Source: JAZKIX01 sp040384645 (GTDB taxonomy: Bacteria > Pseudomonadota > Gammaproteobacteria > Burkholderiales > Burkholderiaceae_D). Taken from it: DNA of 64,000 bases. Where the stretch lies: positions 62,001 to 126,000 of the forward strand of contig JAZKIX010000070.1 in NCBI GenBank assembly GCA_040384645.1. Direction: 5' to 3'. The notes under the pieces were generated by a model that saw nothing but the letters and a program-made list of their open reading frames with translations, was not told the origin of the DNA and did not search any database. Positions within the stretch are counted from its first letter, which is position 1. Each line of letters starts with the position of its first letter. Below are positions 25,625 to 34,090 of this stretch, one piece after another. A program made the position numbers and the translations under genes.

Positions 25625-25804
25625 GGCGACTCCGATAAAAAGATTCGACGACGGATGTGCGGTGTGCCGGAGACATGCTCCAAGGCATCGCTTGGGCAAT
25701 CTTACTTGAGGGATGACAAACTCACAATCAGGGATTGCACAGTAATGCAGATCGCCGGTTGCAGATAAACAGCGAGATGCGCTGCACCTTGCTTAAAGCC
25801 AATC

Positions 25805-26707
25805 TCAGTCGCTAAAACCGCGTGCCCCTTGCAAACCGCCAGTGTGGATTGCAACCACCCGTTCATCCGGCCGGAAGGCGCCCGACTGCGCCATTTGCTG
25901 CAGGGCGTGGAATAATTTTCCGGTATAGACCGGTTCCAGTGCAATGCCGGTATCGGTGGCGAAGTCGCGGCAAAACTGGCGCAAGGGCGGCGGCGCTTTG
26001 CCGTAGCCGCCGTGATGCTGATCCAGCAGCAATTCATAGTTCTGGTAGGCCGGATACGCCGCTTCGCGCAAGAGCCGGGCGATTTCCTGATGCAAATAGT
26101 CGGCATGCTGGAACACCGCGACGCCGATCACGCGACCGCGTCCAGCCATCCCCGCCAACAAGCCAGCCAGCGTGGCGCCGGTACCGCAGGCGACCATCAC
26201 GGTATCTGGCACGAAGCCAAGCTCGGCAATGATTTCATCGACCAATTCAGCCACCCCGCGCAAGGCTGCCGGCGCGCTGCCGCCTTCGGGTAACCAGACA
26301 TGGTTGGCATCGCACTCGGTGATGGTTTGACGCCAAGCCTGGTCCGATGTACGCAAGGTCCGATAGGCTTCACGCGTGACAAATTGCAATTGCATGCCAA
26401 GCGCCCGGCAATCGTCCAGCGTGGCGCTGCCGACTTGCTGCGCCCCGCGTACTAAAGCCTTGGTAGGCCAGCCCAACATGGCGCCGGCATGTGCCAGCGC
26501 ATGCAAATGATTCGACCACGGCCCGCCCATCGACACCAGCGTCGGCTGTTGTCCCTGCAAAGCCAGCAGGGGATATTTGAGCTTGCGAAATTTATTGCCC
26601 GACAAATTGGCATGCAATAAATCGTCGCGTTTGACCCAGAGCTTGCAAGATGGAAATAGCGTGCTGTCGAGCGGCTGGCACGGCGATGGCGAGAGGTGAA
26701 ATTGCAT
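25805..26707 (-). CDS. PLP-dependent D-cysteine desulfhydrase / ACC deaminase family enzyme
   Basis: This is a 300-residue pyridoxal-phosphate enzyme of the tryptophan-synthase-beta fold. SGNKFRKLKY carries the Schiff-base Lys, GGPWSNHLHALA follows, and ACGTGATLAGLL is the phosphate-binding loop; WLPEGGSAP and HTGGLQGARGF complete the family pattern. Members deaminate D-cysteine or 1-aminocyclopropane-1-carboxylate; the sequence alone does not decide between them. I start at ATG 26707; no strong ribosome site is visible. It is divergent from the PhnB-like gene. Confidence 0.83.
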   Translation of the reverse strand: MQFHLSPSPCQPLDSTLFPSCKLWVKRDDLLHANLSGNKFRKLKYPLLALQGQQPTLVSMGGPWSNHLHALAHAGAMLGWPTKALVRGAQQVGSATLDDCRALGMQLQFVTREAYRTLRTSDQAWRQTITECDANHVWLPEGGSAPAALRGVAELVDEIIAELGFVPDTVMVACGTGATLAGLLAGMAGRGRVIGVAVFQHADYLHQEIARLLREAAYPAYQNYELLLDQHHGGYGKAPPPLRQFCRDFATDTGIALEPVYTGKLFHALQQMAQSGAFRPDERVVAIHTGGLQGARGFSD

Positions 26708-26851
26708 GGCGCGATTATCGGGCAAATGTGCCAGTGCGGGAACCAGATGCAATCATTGGCTGGCAAATCGCCAAGGTTTGATATTTTGAGCTTGGGGGAA
26801 ATTGCTGCATGCTAAATTGACCATTCGATCAAATCTAAGGGGAGAAAAAGT

Positions 26852-27355
26852 ATGCGCAATCTTCAAAAAATCAGTCCTTGCCTATGGTTCGACGATCAGG
26901 CCGAGGCAGCGGTGGCGTATTACGTCGGCATCTTTCCCAACTCCAAGATCATGAAAATCTTGCGCTATAGCGAGGTCGGACAAGAGATCCACGGCAAGCA
27001 ACCAGGCAGCGTGATGTCGATTAATTTCGAGCTGGATGGACAATCGTTTTCAGCCTTGAATGGCGGGCCGATTTTTAAATTCAATGAAGCGGTGTCGTTT
27101 CAAGTCAATTGCGAGACGCAGGAAGAGGTCGATTATTACTGGGACAAGCTGTCGGCGGGCGGCGATAAAGAGGCGCAGCAATGCGGCTGGCTCAAGGATC
27201 AATATGGTGTTTCATGGCAAATCGTACCCAAGGTTTTGCTCGATATGCTGGGCGACAACGACACTGAAAAAGCGCAACGCGCCATGAGCGCCATGCTGGG
27301 CATGCATAAAATCGAGATCGACGATTTGCAGCGTGCCTTTGCCGGCGGCGTCTAG
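26852..27355 (+). CDS. VOC-family protein (PhnB-like)
   Basis: This is a 167-residue protein with the paired beta-alpha-beta modules of the glyoxalase/bleomycin-resistance (VOC) superfamily, in the PhnB-like subgroup: ISPCLWFDDQAEAAVAYYV, GSVMSINFELDGQSFSALNGG, and CGWLKDQYGVSWQIVP near the end. Such proteins are often mislabelled 3-demethylubiquinone methyltransferase; the function is unknown. GGGGAGA precedes ATG 26852. The stop lies inside a perfect hairpin (27341-27363). Confidence 0.85.
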   Translation: MRNLQKISPCLWFDDQAEAAVAYYVGIFPNSKIMKILRYSEVGQEIHGKQPGSVMSINFELDGQSFSALNGGPIFKFNEAVSFQVNCETQEEVDYYWDKLSAGGDKEAQQCGWLKDQYGVSWQIVPKVLLDMLGDNDTEKAQRAMSAMLGMHKIEIDDLQRAFAGGV

Positions 27356-27363
27356 CCGCCGGC
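27341..27363. terminator. GC-rich hairpin between convergent genes
   Basis: GCCGGCGGC (27341-27349) and GCCGCCGGC (27355-27363) form a perfect 9-bp stem with a 5-base loop that holds the stop codon of the VOC gene. No T-run follows, so termination efficiency is uncertain. Confidence 0.45.
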
Positions 27364-27373
27364 TCACTAGCAA

Positions 27374-28345
27374 CTAGCGCTGCAAGTCCAGCGCTGCCGC
27401 CCGTTTTTGCCGCTTGTCTTGCTTGATTTCATCGTGCTTTTGCTGGCAACGCGGGCCTTCAAATTCGGCTTGCAGGGCATCGAGGAAAACCCTGGTGCGC
27501 GCCGGCATCAGGCGTCGGCCGGGGAATACCGCCCACGCCGTGCCGCTGGGCATGGTCCAATCGGCCAGCACTTGCACCAACTCTCCACTGCGCACAGAGG
27601 CGGCGGCAAAATGGTCGGACAGCATGGTGATGCCGGCGCCGGCGCGCGCCAGTTGGGTCAAGAAATCGGGCGAATTGGCGGTGGCGCGCCCTGGCGGCGT
27701 GCCTTCCCACGATTCTGCGCCGCGCCGCATGCGCCACGGCATCGGCTCGCCATTGCGCAACAGCAAACGCAGGGTATCGTGTTCCATCAAGGCTTCCGGC
27801 TCGGATGGCACGCCGCGCCGCCGCAGATAATCGGGCGAGGCGTACAGACCGCCAGAAAAAATGGCAAGCCGGCGTGCCGCCAGCGAAGCATCGTCGGGCA
27901 AATTGCCCATGCGGATCGCGAGGTCGAAATTCTCGCCGATCAGGTCGACCCGGCGCGGCGAGAGGTCGATTTCGAGCGAAATCGCCGGATGTTTGGCGAT
28001 GAAATCGGCCAGCAAAGACCCCAGCACATCGTGCGCAAAATCGGCCGGCATCGAGATCCGTAAGCGGCCGCTGGGCTTGACCTGGCGGTGCTGGCTCAGC
28101 GCTAGCGTGGCGGCCACTTCTTCCGCCACTTGCTGGGCGTGCAGCAGCACGCTATGGCCAAAATCGGTCACGGTCAATTGTCGCGTGGTACGCAATAACA
28201 AGCGCTCGCCCAGTTGCGATTCCAGCGCCGACACGCGGCGCGACAAGGTCGATTTCGGCATCGCCATGCGCTCTGCGGCGCGGCTGAAACTGCCCTCCTC
28301 GACCACGCGGGCGAACAGTAAAAGATCATTCGGTTCTACATTCAT
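27374..28345 (-). CDS. LysR-family transcriptional regulator
   Basis: This is a 323-residue LysR regulator. The N-terminal winged helix (about 1-62: LLLFARVVEEGSFSRAAERM, PKSTLSRRVSALESQLG, LLLRTTRQLTVTDFG) is followed by a substrate-binding fold (about 90-295) and a basic tail. It is divergent from the azoreductase-pirin pair, the usual layout for a LysR protein and its target. A palindrome ATGGA-N9-TCCAT in the shared promoter region is a candidate binding site. Confidence 0.9.
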   Translation of the reverse strand: MNVEPNDLLLFARVVEEGSFSRAAERMAMPKSTLSRRVSALESQLGERLLLRTTRQLTVTDFGHSVLLHAQQVAEEVAATLALSQHRQVKPSGRLRISMPADFAHDVLGSLLADFIAKHPAISLEIDLSPRRVDLIGENFDLAIRMGNLPDDASLAARRLAIFSGGLYASPDYLRRRGVPSEPEALMEHDTLRLLLRNGEPMPWRMRRGAESWEGTPPGRATANSPDFLTQLARAGAGITMLSDHFAAASVRSGELVQVLADWTMPSGTAWAVFPGRRLMPARTRVFLDALQAEFEGPRCQQKHDEIKQDKRQKRAAALDLQR

Positions 28346-28366
28346 ACAGAGCCCTCTTTTCCATCA

Positions 28367-28385
28367 ATGGAACAATGATATCCAT
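28367..28385. promoter_or_regulatory. Candidate LysR operator
   Basis: ATGGA (28367-28371) and TCCAT (28381-28385) form a perfect inverted repeat with nine bases between, located between the divergent lysR and azoreductase starts. Size and symmetry fit LysR-type sites (T-N11-A). Inference only. Confidence 0.45.
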
Positions 28386-28463
28386 TTTATGCTCTTCCGC
28401 TTCGAATTTGGAACCGCTAAAGTGGATTCATCGCCAACCGATACATAAAAAAGGACAATCATC

Positions 28464-29066
28464 ATGAACATCTTGCAAATCAATTCCAGCGCCCGTACCG
28501 AAGGTTCCCACTCCACCGCCCTGGCCAATAGCCTGGTCGAGCGTCTGCTGGCAACTACGCCGGATGCCAATCTAACGGTGCGCGACCTGGGTCGCACACC
28601 ACACCCGATCATCGACGAAAGCGCGCTGCAAGCCCTGTTCACCCCAGCCGATCAACGCAGCCCCGAACAAGCGGCGCGGGTCGCGCTGGACGATGCCTTG
28701 ATTGCAGAAATCCAGGCCGCCGACACTGTCGTGCTGGGCGTGCCGATGTATAACTTTGGCGTGACGGCGCAATTGAAAAACTGGATCGACGCCATCTCGC
28801 GGGCGCAAGTGACTTTCCGCTACGGTGCCAATGGCCCGGAAGGCATGTTGACTGGCAAAAAAGTCTATGTATTGCTGACCCGTGGCGGACTGTATCGCAA
28901 CACCCCGAACGACACCCAAGTGCCGTATTTGAAAACGTTCTTTAGCTTTTTGGGTATGACCGACGTGCAATTTGTGTTTGCCGAAGGCTTGGCAATGGGA
29001 CCGGATGCGGAACAAAACGCGCTCAGCGCGGCCCACAGTCAAATCGAGGAAGCACTGCTGGCGTAA
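28464..29066 (+). CDS. azoR: FMN-dependent NADH azoreductase
   Basis: This is a 200-residue flavodoxin-fold enzyme of the AzoR/AcpD family, which reduces azo compounds and quinones with NADH and FMN. Family features: ILQINSSARTEGSHST (FMN phosphate loop), VLGVPMYNFGVTAQLKNWID, and TRGGLYRNT. AAGGA precedes ATG 28464. The pirin gene follows 52 bp later, and the divergent LysR gene probably regulates both, making a likely quinone or oxidative-stress unit. Confidence 0.9.
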   Translation: MNILQINSSARTEGSHSTALANSLVERLLATTPDANLTVRDLGRTPHPIIDESALQALFTPADQRSPEQAARVALDDALIAEIQAADTVVLGVPMYNFGVTAQLKNWIDAISRAQVTFRYGANGPEGMLTGKKVYVLLTRGGLYRNTPNDTQVPYLKTFFSFLGMTDVQFVFAEGLAMGPDAEQNALSAAHSQIEEALLA

Positions 29067-29118
29067 TTGAATCCGCCGCTCTATTTAGTTTGAAGCAAGC
29101 AATCGTAAGGAGTCCATC

Positions 29119-30018
29119 ATGAGTACCTTCACCCGCCCTGAAACACTGTCTGCCGAGCTTGTGACGCAACCACGCACGGTCGAACAATTGGTGACCGGGC
29201 AAGCCACGTCGGACGGTGCCGGCGTCAAGCTGACGCGGGTCTTGACGCAGTCGCTGCAACATCGGCTAGACCCGTTCCTGATGTTGGACGCTTTCGGCAC
29301 CGATCAGCCGGAAGACTATATCGGCGGCTTCCCCGACCATCCGCATCGCGGTTTTGAAACCGTCAGCTATATGCTGGTCGGTCGCATGCGCCATCGCGAT
29401 AGCGCCGGGCATGAGGGTTTGTTGCAGCAGGGTGGTGTGCAGTGGATGACGGCGGGGCGCGGGGTGATCCATTCGGAATTGCCGGAGCAGGAAGCTGGCC
29501 GCATGGAAGGCTTCCAACTCTGGCTCAATCTGGCGGCCAAGGACAAGCTGCGCGCGCCGTGGTATCGCGATATCCAAAGTGCCGATATTCCTGAATTGGC
29601 CACTTCCGACGGCGTAACGGTGCGCGTGATCGCCAGCGCCAGCCACGGTGTCGCCGGCGCGATGCAACGCGACAAGACCGAGCCGCTCTACCTGGATGTG
29701 CATGTGCCGGCCGGCGCGAGATTTGCCCAAAGCCTGCCGTCGCATTTCAATGCCTTCATCTACGTGTATCGCGGTCAGGTTGAGATTGCCGGGCAGCGCG
29801 TGATACAGCAAAGGATGGCGATTTTGAAAAATACCGCCGATAGCGATGGCGTGGTGTTGCAAGCCGACGCCAGCGCCGAGGCAAGGTTCCTGCTGATCGC
29901 CGGCCAGCCGCTGCGTGAGCCGATTGCGCAATACGGCCCTTTTGTGATGAACACACAGGCGGAGATATTTCAAGCCATTAGCGATTTCCGCGATGGCAGG
30001 CTGGCTACAGCAGGATGA
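29119..30018 (+). CDS. Pirin-family protein
   Basis: This is a 299-residue bicupin of the pirin family. The metal-binding motif is in GGFPDHPHRGFETVSYML, with further ligands in GRGVIHSELPEQ. Bacterial pirins include quercetin 2,3-dioxygenases; the true substrate here is unknown. AAGGAG precedes ATG 29119. It lies after the azoreductase, consistent with a shared role in redox handling of quinones or phenolics. Confidence 0.9.
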   Translation: MSTFTRPETLSAELVTQPRTVEQLVTGQATSDGAGVKLTRVLTQSLQHRLDPFLMLDAFGTDQPEDYIGGFPDHPHRGFETVSYMLVGRMRHRDSAGHEGLLQQGGVQWMTAGRGVIHSELPEQEAGRMEGFQLWLNLAAKDKLRAPWYRDIQSADIPELATSDGVTVRVIASASHGVAGAMQRDKTEPLYLDVHVPAGARFAQSLPSHFNAFIYVYRGQVEIAGQRVIQQRMAILKNTADSDGVVLQADASAEARFLLIAGQPLREPIAQYGPFVMNTQAEIFQAISDFRDGRLATAG

Positions 30019-30182
30019 GGATGAAAAACTGGGATGGATGGAGCAAGATCAACGGTCAATCAACGGCGATCAATCGGTCTGAATAATTTGTAAGAAGCGA
30101 GGTGTTGACACATGCTTGTGCCAACACCGGCCAAACTGATACAGTGGGCTGTCACCATAACCGCTACCGCAAGGAGACCCAG

Positions 30183-30503
30183 ATGGCTGCCGACCCGCTC
30201 GCAACGCTGTTAACCTTGATGCAAGATGTCGAAGCGGAAGACCCGCTTGACTTTAACAACACCCCGGTGGCCGAGGACGAAGCTCGCAAGCTCGTTGCGT
30301 TATCGATGCTGAAAATGCAAACCCAGCTCGATACACTGGCCATCAATCCCGCCGAACGCGAACTGGTATTGATGGCCACCGCTGGCCATCTGGTGCTAGA
30401 AAACTTCTTGATTCACATCAAACACCTGCAAGCCTGCGGGGAATCCGGGGACGACATTGTGCAAGCCTTGCTGGCACATTTGCGTTCATCCGGCAGCAAA
30501 TAG
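30183..30503 (+). CDS. Small hypothetical protein
   Basis: This is a 106-residue, acidic, helical protein (MAADPLATLLTLMQDVEAED ...) with no recognised domain. AAGGAGA lies 7 bases before ATG 30183, which decides the start over the longer open frame from 30102. It is followed by a convergent small gene. Confidence 0.65.
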   Translation: MAADPLATLLTLMQDVEAEDPLDFNNTPVAEDEARKLVALSMLKMQTQLDTLAINPAERELVLMATAGHLVLENFLIHIKHLQACGESGDDIVQALLAHLRSSGSK

Positions 30504-30538
30504 GCGGGACTCTAAGGCATAAATCAAGAGTCCTAGTT

Positions 30539-30715
30539 CTAGCGGTTCACCTTATGCCCGGCATGATCGTTTTTGCCATCGTTTTTATGTCGGCCAGCGA
30601 CTTCTAACTCTTGCGCTTCGTGCTTTTGTTTTTCCGCTTCTTGCTGTTGTTGGCTTTGTTGGTTGTGGGTTGTTGGGCTAACACCTTGTTGCTGATCTTT
30701 AGTTTGCTGTGTCAT
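30539..30715 (-). CDS. Small Gln-rich hypothetical protein
   Basis: This is a 58-residue, strongly hydrophilic, low-complexity protein (many Gln, Lys and His). A good ribosome site (AGGAGA) lies just before ATG 30715. Probably intrinsically disordered. Function unknown; composition recalls small stress-associated proteins, but this is a guess. Confidence 0.55.
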   Translation of the reverse strand: MTQQTKDQQQGVSPTTHNQQSQQQQEAEKQKHEAQELEVAGRHKNDGKNDHAGHKVNR

Positions 30716-30909
30716 GAACGTCTCCTGAAAAGTGACTCGGCACTCACATCGCCTTCGACATGAACCAGCCACCATACTGCGCGTCAGGGCTTGCCTGCAC
30801 CGTGCGCCAGCTCACATAAGCCAGTTTTTTAACCTTGAGCATCGCGTGCGCGATGGAGCTGCCGCCACGACATGGCGTATCATATTGCTGCAAATAATGG
30901 TAAATTTTA

Positions 30910-30982
30910 GGGGGTATATGCCTTTTTATGCCACAACCCGCAGGTATTTATTGACCAAATTAAAATACACCGCCCAGTATAT
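30910..30982 (+). repeat. 75-bp dispersed intergenic repeat, copy F
   Basis: It starts GGGGGTATATGCC, has ACAACCCGCAGG as core and TATTTATTGACC as block, and ends with AATACACCGCCCAGTATATTTT. The hairpin end is 30 bp past the stop of the minus-strand DUF3108 gene. Confidence 0.85.
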
Positions 30983-31012
30983 TTTCAGTCCCACACCGTC
31001 CGCATCGATCAA

Positions 31013-31771
31013 TCACTCACTCTTTTGCAGCGTCTGCTCGATGTAATCATCGCCTTCCCCAGAAAATCGCAGGCGCACCGGATACCAATCCATCGACGGT
31101 GCCAGCCAGATTTCCAGCTTCTGATCGGTCGAATCAGGTGGCGGCGCTTTACTGATACGAACCGTCATCAGCTCGCCCAAAGGCGTCTGGATCGTTTCCT
31201 GATTGAGCACCTTGAACGTCCATGGTTCGGCGTCGCGTCGGCCCGCAACAAAAAACGTCCAGCTCGATCCTTCGACAAATTTATCTGGCGCGCCGCGTGC
31301 CGCTGCCGACAGTTGCCAGGTTGCGGTCGAGCGGTCTTGTTCACCACCCTTGATGGGATAAGTTTCGGCCGATTCGCTAAAGCTGATGGTTTTACTGTCA
31401 TGGTTGAAGCGGGTGGTGCTCTGGTCTTTGCCGAAGTTTTTTTCTGAAAACTGGGCCGGCGTCAAGCCGAATTCGGTGATGCTGCCTTCGCTTTTAGACT
31501 CCATGATTTTGCCAAATAACATGGCGCGGGTTTCGGACGTCAGGCTGTATTTTTTATCATCCAGCCGCCAATTGACGGTGGCGCTGCCGCTAATCGGGAT
31601 GCCATGTTGTTTGACCTTGATCAAATAGGTCAGATTGACACTGGGTGGCAATTTAACTGCGTATTTGTGGGCCGGATGGTCGGTCGGGGTCGCGGCTTCG
31701 ACTGGCAAAACGGCGCTCAACAGTACGCTGGCAAGGCCGCATAAAGCGACAGGTTTTATAAAAACATGCAT
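31013..31771 (-). CDS. DUF3108-domain periplasmic protein (first paralogue)
   Basis: This is a 252-residue protein with a signal peptide (about 1-26, LPVEA-AT) and a DUF3108 beta-barrel-like domain (about 45-250). Its end, KLEIWLAPSMDWYPVRLRFSGEGDDYIEQ, closely parallels the end of the gene just upstream (KLDIWLAPQQDWYPVRLRF). The pair are tandem paralogues on one strand, 35 bp apart. The domain is of unknown function and envelope-located. Confidence 0.85.
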   Translation of the reverse strand: MHVFIKPVALCGLASVLLSAVLPVEAATPTDHPAHKYAVKLPPSVNLTYLIKVKQHGIPISGSATVNWRLDDKKYSLTSETRAMLFGKIMESKSEGSITEFGLTPAQFSEKNFGKDQSTTRFNHDSKTISFSESAETYPIKGGEQDRSTATWQLSAAARGAPDKFVEGSSWTFFVAGRRDAEPWTFKVLNQETIQTPLGELMTVRISKAPPPDSTDQKLEIWLAPSMDWYPVRLRFSGEGDDYIEQTLQKSE

Positions 31772-31806
31772 GGGTAATCCAATGATGTAAGCGCCACGGT
31801 ATGTAA

Positions 31807-33021
31807 CTACTGTGGCGAATGGGGCGGCAAGGGTGACAATTTGGACAAGCTCATATCGACATTGTCACCATTGGTTTCGGTAAAACGGAGCCGCACGGGA
31901 TACCAATCCTGCTGCGGCGCGAGCCAGATATCGAGTTTCTGTTGATACGAGCCGGTACGCGGGATACGTACCAAATGCACTGTACTCACTGGTTTATCGT
32001 CGATCTCGATCTGCTCGGGTCCGATCACCTGAAACTGCCAAGGTTCCCCATCACGGTTGCCGGCGACAAATAGCTCGATCTCGGTATGCGGCAAAAACTT
32101 CTCTGGCTCGCCGCGCGCCAAGCCAGCCAGTTGCCAGATCACGCTGGCACGATCTTGCTCGGTTCCCTTGCGCGGATAAGACAGCGTTGAAGCGGAAAAG
32201 CTGATGGTATTGCGCTCGCGATGAAAGTGGGTATTGGTTTCCGGCTTGCGAAATTTTTTTTCCACATACAGTAAAGGCGCAACGCCGCTGGCATCAATCG
32301 ACCCTTCGCTTTTAAAACTGAGCAAGGTAAAAAACATCATGCTCGTTTCGCCGTCGATGCTGTAACGATCGCCTTCATTACGCCACCGGATTTTGGCGCT
32401 GCCGTATGCAGTCTGGCCATCGTACAAACCTTTGACGTCATATTTAAGTTCGGCCGAGGGCNNNNNNNNNNGCGGCAATGCCAGCTTGGGCGCTGCCACC
32501 GGCGACAACTCGCTGGCTGGAAGCTGTGGCGCATCTGCGACTGCCGGGGCGGCACTCGGTTGGGGTTTGGCGGCTGGCGCAGCCGACACCGCCGAGGTTT
32601 CGATCTCTACAGCGTCGTCGATACTGGTACCTGGCACTTCAGTACCCAGTTTCACATCGGATGCCTGGTCGTCCATACCCATCTCGTCGCCCGCGACAAT
32701 ATTGGGCGCGATCACCGCGAATTCTGCTTGCGGCTGTGGTGGAGTATCGATTGGTGGCGGTGGTGGGTGGGCCGGATTTGCCTTGGGATTTTTGAGCGCG
32801 GACGGGGGTGGTGGCGCGGCTATCGGAAAGGGGAAATATTCGCCTTTCGAAAATTTCACTTGCGCGGTAATCGGCAGTGCATCGTCCGGTTCTCTTTCAG
32901 GCATGACCAGCCCGCCGCCGATCCATTCGATGGCCAGCAAATGCAGCGCGATGGACAGCAATAGCAGTGCGATCCATCGGTTTGAATTGGTCGCGTATTT
33001 TTTCAGAAATGAAACGATCAT
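31807..33021 (-). CDS. DUF3108 protein with TonB-like N-terminal anchor (contains assembly gap)
   Basis: This protein of about 404 residues has one membrane segment (about 17-35), then a Pro/Ala-rich periplasmic linker (about 60-180) and a C-terminal DUF3108 domain (about 195-400) paralogous to that of the next gene. The layout of one anchor plus a proline-rich stretch recalls TonB-type spanning proteins, suggesting it reaches across the periplasm. Ten N (32462-32471) fall at the linker/domain border; the frame is kept across them. Confidence 0.82.
   Translation of the reverse strand: MIVSFLKKYATNSNRWIALLLLSIALHLLAIEWIGGGLVMPEREPDDALPITAQVKFSKGEYFPFPIAAPPPPSALKNPKANPAHPPPPPIDTPPQPQAEFAVIAPNIVAGDEMGMDDQASDVKLGTEVPGTSIDDAVEIETSAVSAAPAAKPQPSAAPAVADAPQLPASELSPVAAPKLALPXXXXPSAELKYDVKGLYDGQTAYGSAKIRWRNEGDRYSIDGETSMMFFTLLSFKSEGSIDASGVAPLLYVEKKFRKPETNTHFHRERNTISFSASTLSYPRKGTEQDRASVIWQLAGLARGEPEKFLPHTEIELFVAGNRDGEPWQFQVIGPEQIEIDDKPVSTVHLVRIPRTGSYQQKLDIWLAPQQDWYPVRLRFTETNGDNVDMSLSKLSPLPPHSPQ
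32462..32471. other. Assembly gap (10 N) in the DUF3108 gene
   Basis: Ten undetermined bases in the Pro/Ala-rich linker; reading frame agrees on both sides. Confidence 0.99.
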
Positions 33022-33154
33022 GATTGCGCTAGTTTAACGCGTCAGGGCCAGGCTGCGCACGCAGCAACATTGCTCAATACCAAATCGGGCGCAACAAATC
33101 CCTGCCAGGTACAATTTTTCTGCTACGCTATTTGTTCGTTAACGGAGACCTTCC

Positions 33155-33910
33155 ATGATCAATCAACAAATGCCCAATCTGTCCGGTACTGGCGCGCTGA
33201 CCGACACACTTGATTTCGTTAAAAATTTGTGGGGCAGCATGGGCGTGCCGGGGATGAATGTGCCGGGCATGGCAATGCCGACCTTGTCGGTCGAAGATCT
33301 CGATAAAAAGATTGAAGACCTGAAAGCCGTTGAGTCATGGCTCAACGTCAATATGAGCATGTTACGCGGCACGATACAAACCCTCGAAGTCCAACGCGGC
33401 ACTATTGCCACGCTAAAATCAATGAGCGCGGCTATGGGCGCCGCCATGAATTCGGCCGAAACGCCAGCCTCCAGCAGCCCTGCACCCAATCCTTACATGG
33501 CCGCATTTGCCTTCCCGCCCAGCGCGGCCAAAAAAGCAGAGCCAGCATCGATCCAGCCAGCCCCTGTTGCTGCGCCCACGCCGGTACAACCGACCAGTAC
33601 AACTGCCGAGCCTGCAAAAAAACCAGAAACAGATGAGGCCGCTGCCAACGCGCCGATGATGAATCCCGCCGCGTGGTGGGGCGTGCTACAAGAGCAGTTT
33701 AAACAGGCCGTCAGCACTGCAATGGCAGCCGATGTCGCCCTAAAAAAAGGGCTGGCCGCAGCAACTGACCTACCTAAAACCGATTTGACTGGTAAAAAAG
33801 CCGATGTCAAGGTGGGCGGCACCGCAACTAAAAACGCCGCAAAAAGCCCTGTTACCGAGAGCGCTGCAAAAACCAAAACCCCAGTTGCTAAACGCAAACC
33901 TGCGGCCTGA
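33155..33910 (+). CDS. phaM: PhaM-type polyhydroxybutyrate granule protein
   Basis: This 251-residue protein has the PhaM pattern. A helical N-terminal part (TDTLDFVKNLWGSMGVPGM, DLDKKIEDLKAVESWLNVNM) is followed by a low-complexity Ala/Pro linker, a short helix (PAAWWGVLQEQFKQAV) and a Lys/Ala-rich tail (about 200-251). PhaM links PHB granules to the nucleoid through its basic tail and activates PHB synthase. GGAGA precedes ATG 33155. It indicates that the organism stores polyhydroxybutyrate. Confidence 0.85.
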   Translation: MINQQMPNLSGTGALTDTLDFVKNLWGSMGVPGMNVPGMAMPTLSVEDLDKKIEDLKAVESWLNVNMSMLRGTIQTLEVQRGTIATLKSMSAAMGAAMNSAETPASSSPAPNPYMAAFAFPPSAAKKAEPASIQPAPVAAPTPVQPTSTTAEPAKKPETDEAAANAPMMNPAAWWGVLQEQFKQAVSTAMAADVALKKGLAAATDLPKTDLTGKKADVKVGGTATKNAAKSPVTESAAKTKTPVAKRKPAA

Positions 33911-33970
33911 TTCAAATTTACCCCGCATCGTTAGTCTCGCGCGTGCAAGAACTCTAAGACGAGATAAAAA

Positions 33971-34008
33971 ATCTTCATTCCTGGCGTTACAGGACTGAAG
34001 ATTTTTTT
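33971..34008. terminator. Bidirectional terminator between phaM and the chemoreceptor gene
   Basis: ATCTTCA..CCTG and CAGG..TGAAGAT form the stem around a short loop. T-runs follow on the plus strand, and an A-run precedes it (T-run on the minus strand). It lies between two convergent genes and suits both. Confidence 0.85.
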
Positions 34009-34090
34009 GTGCAGTGGAACATTGTTTATTGGAACAATTGCCGCGTTGTCCTCAAGCAGTTCACGTTGTAAAAATTTCCAACTTACATCC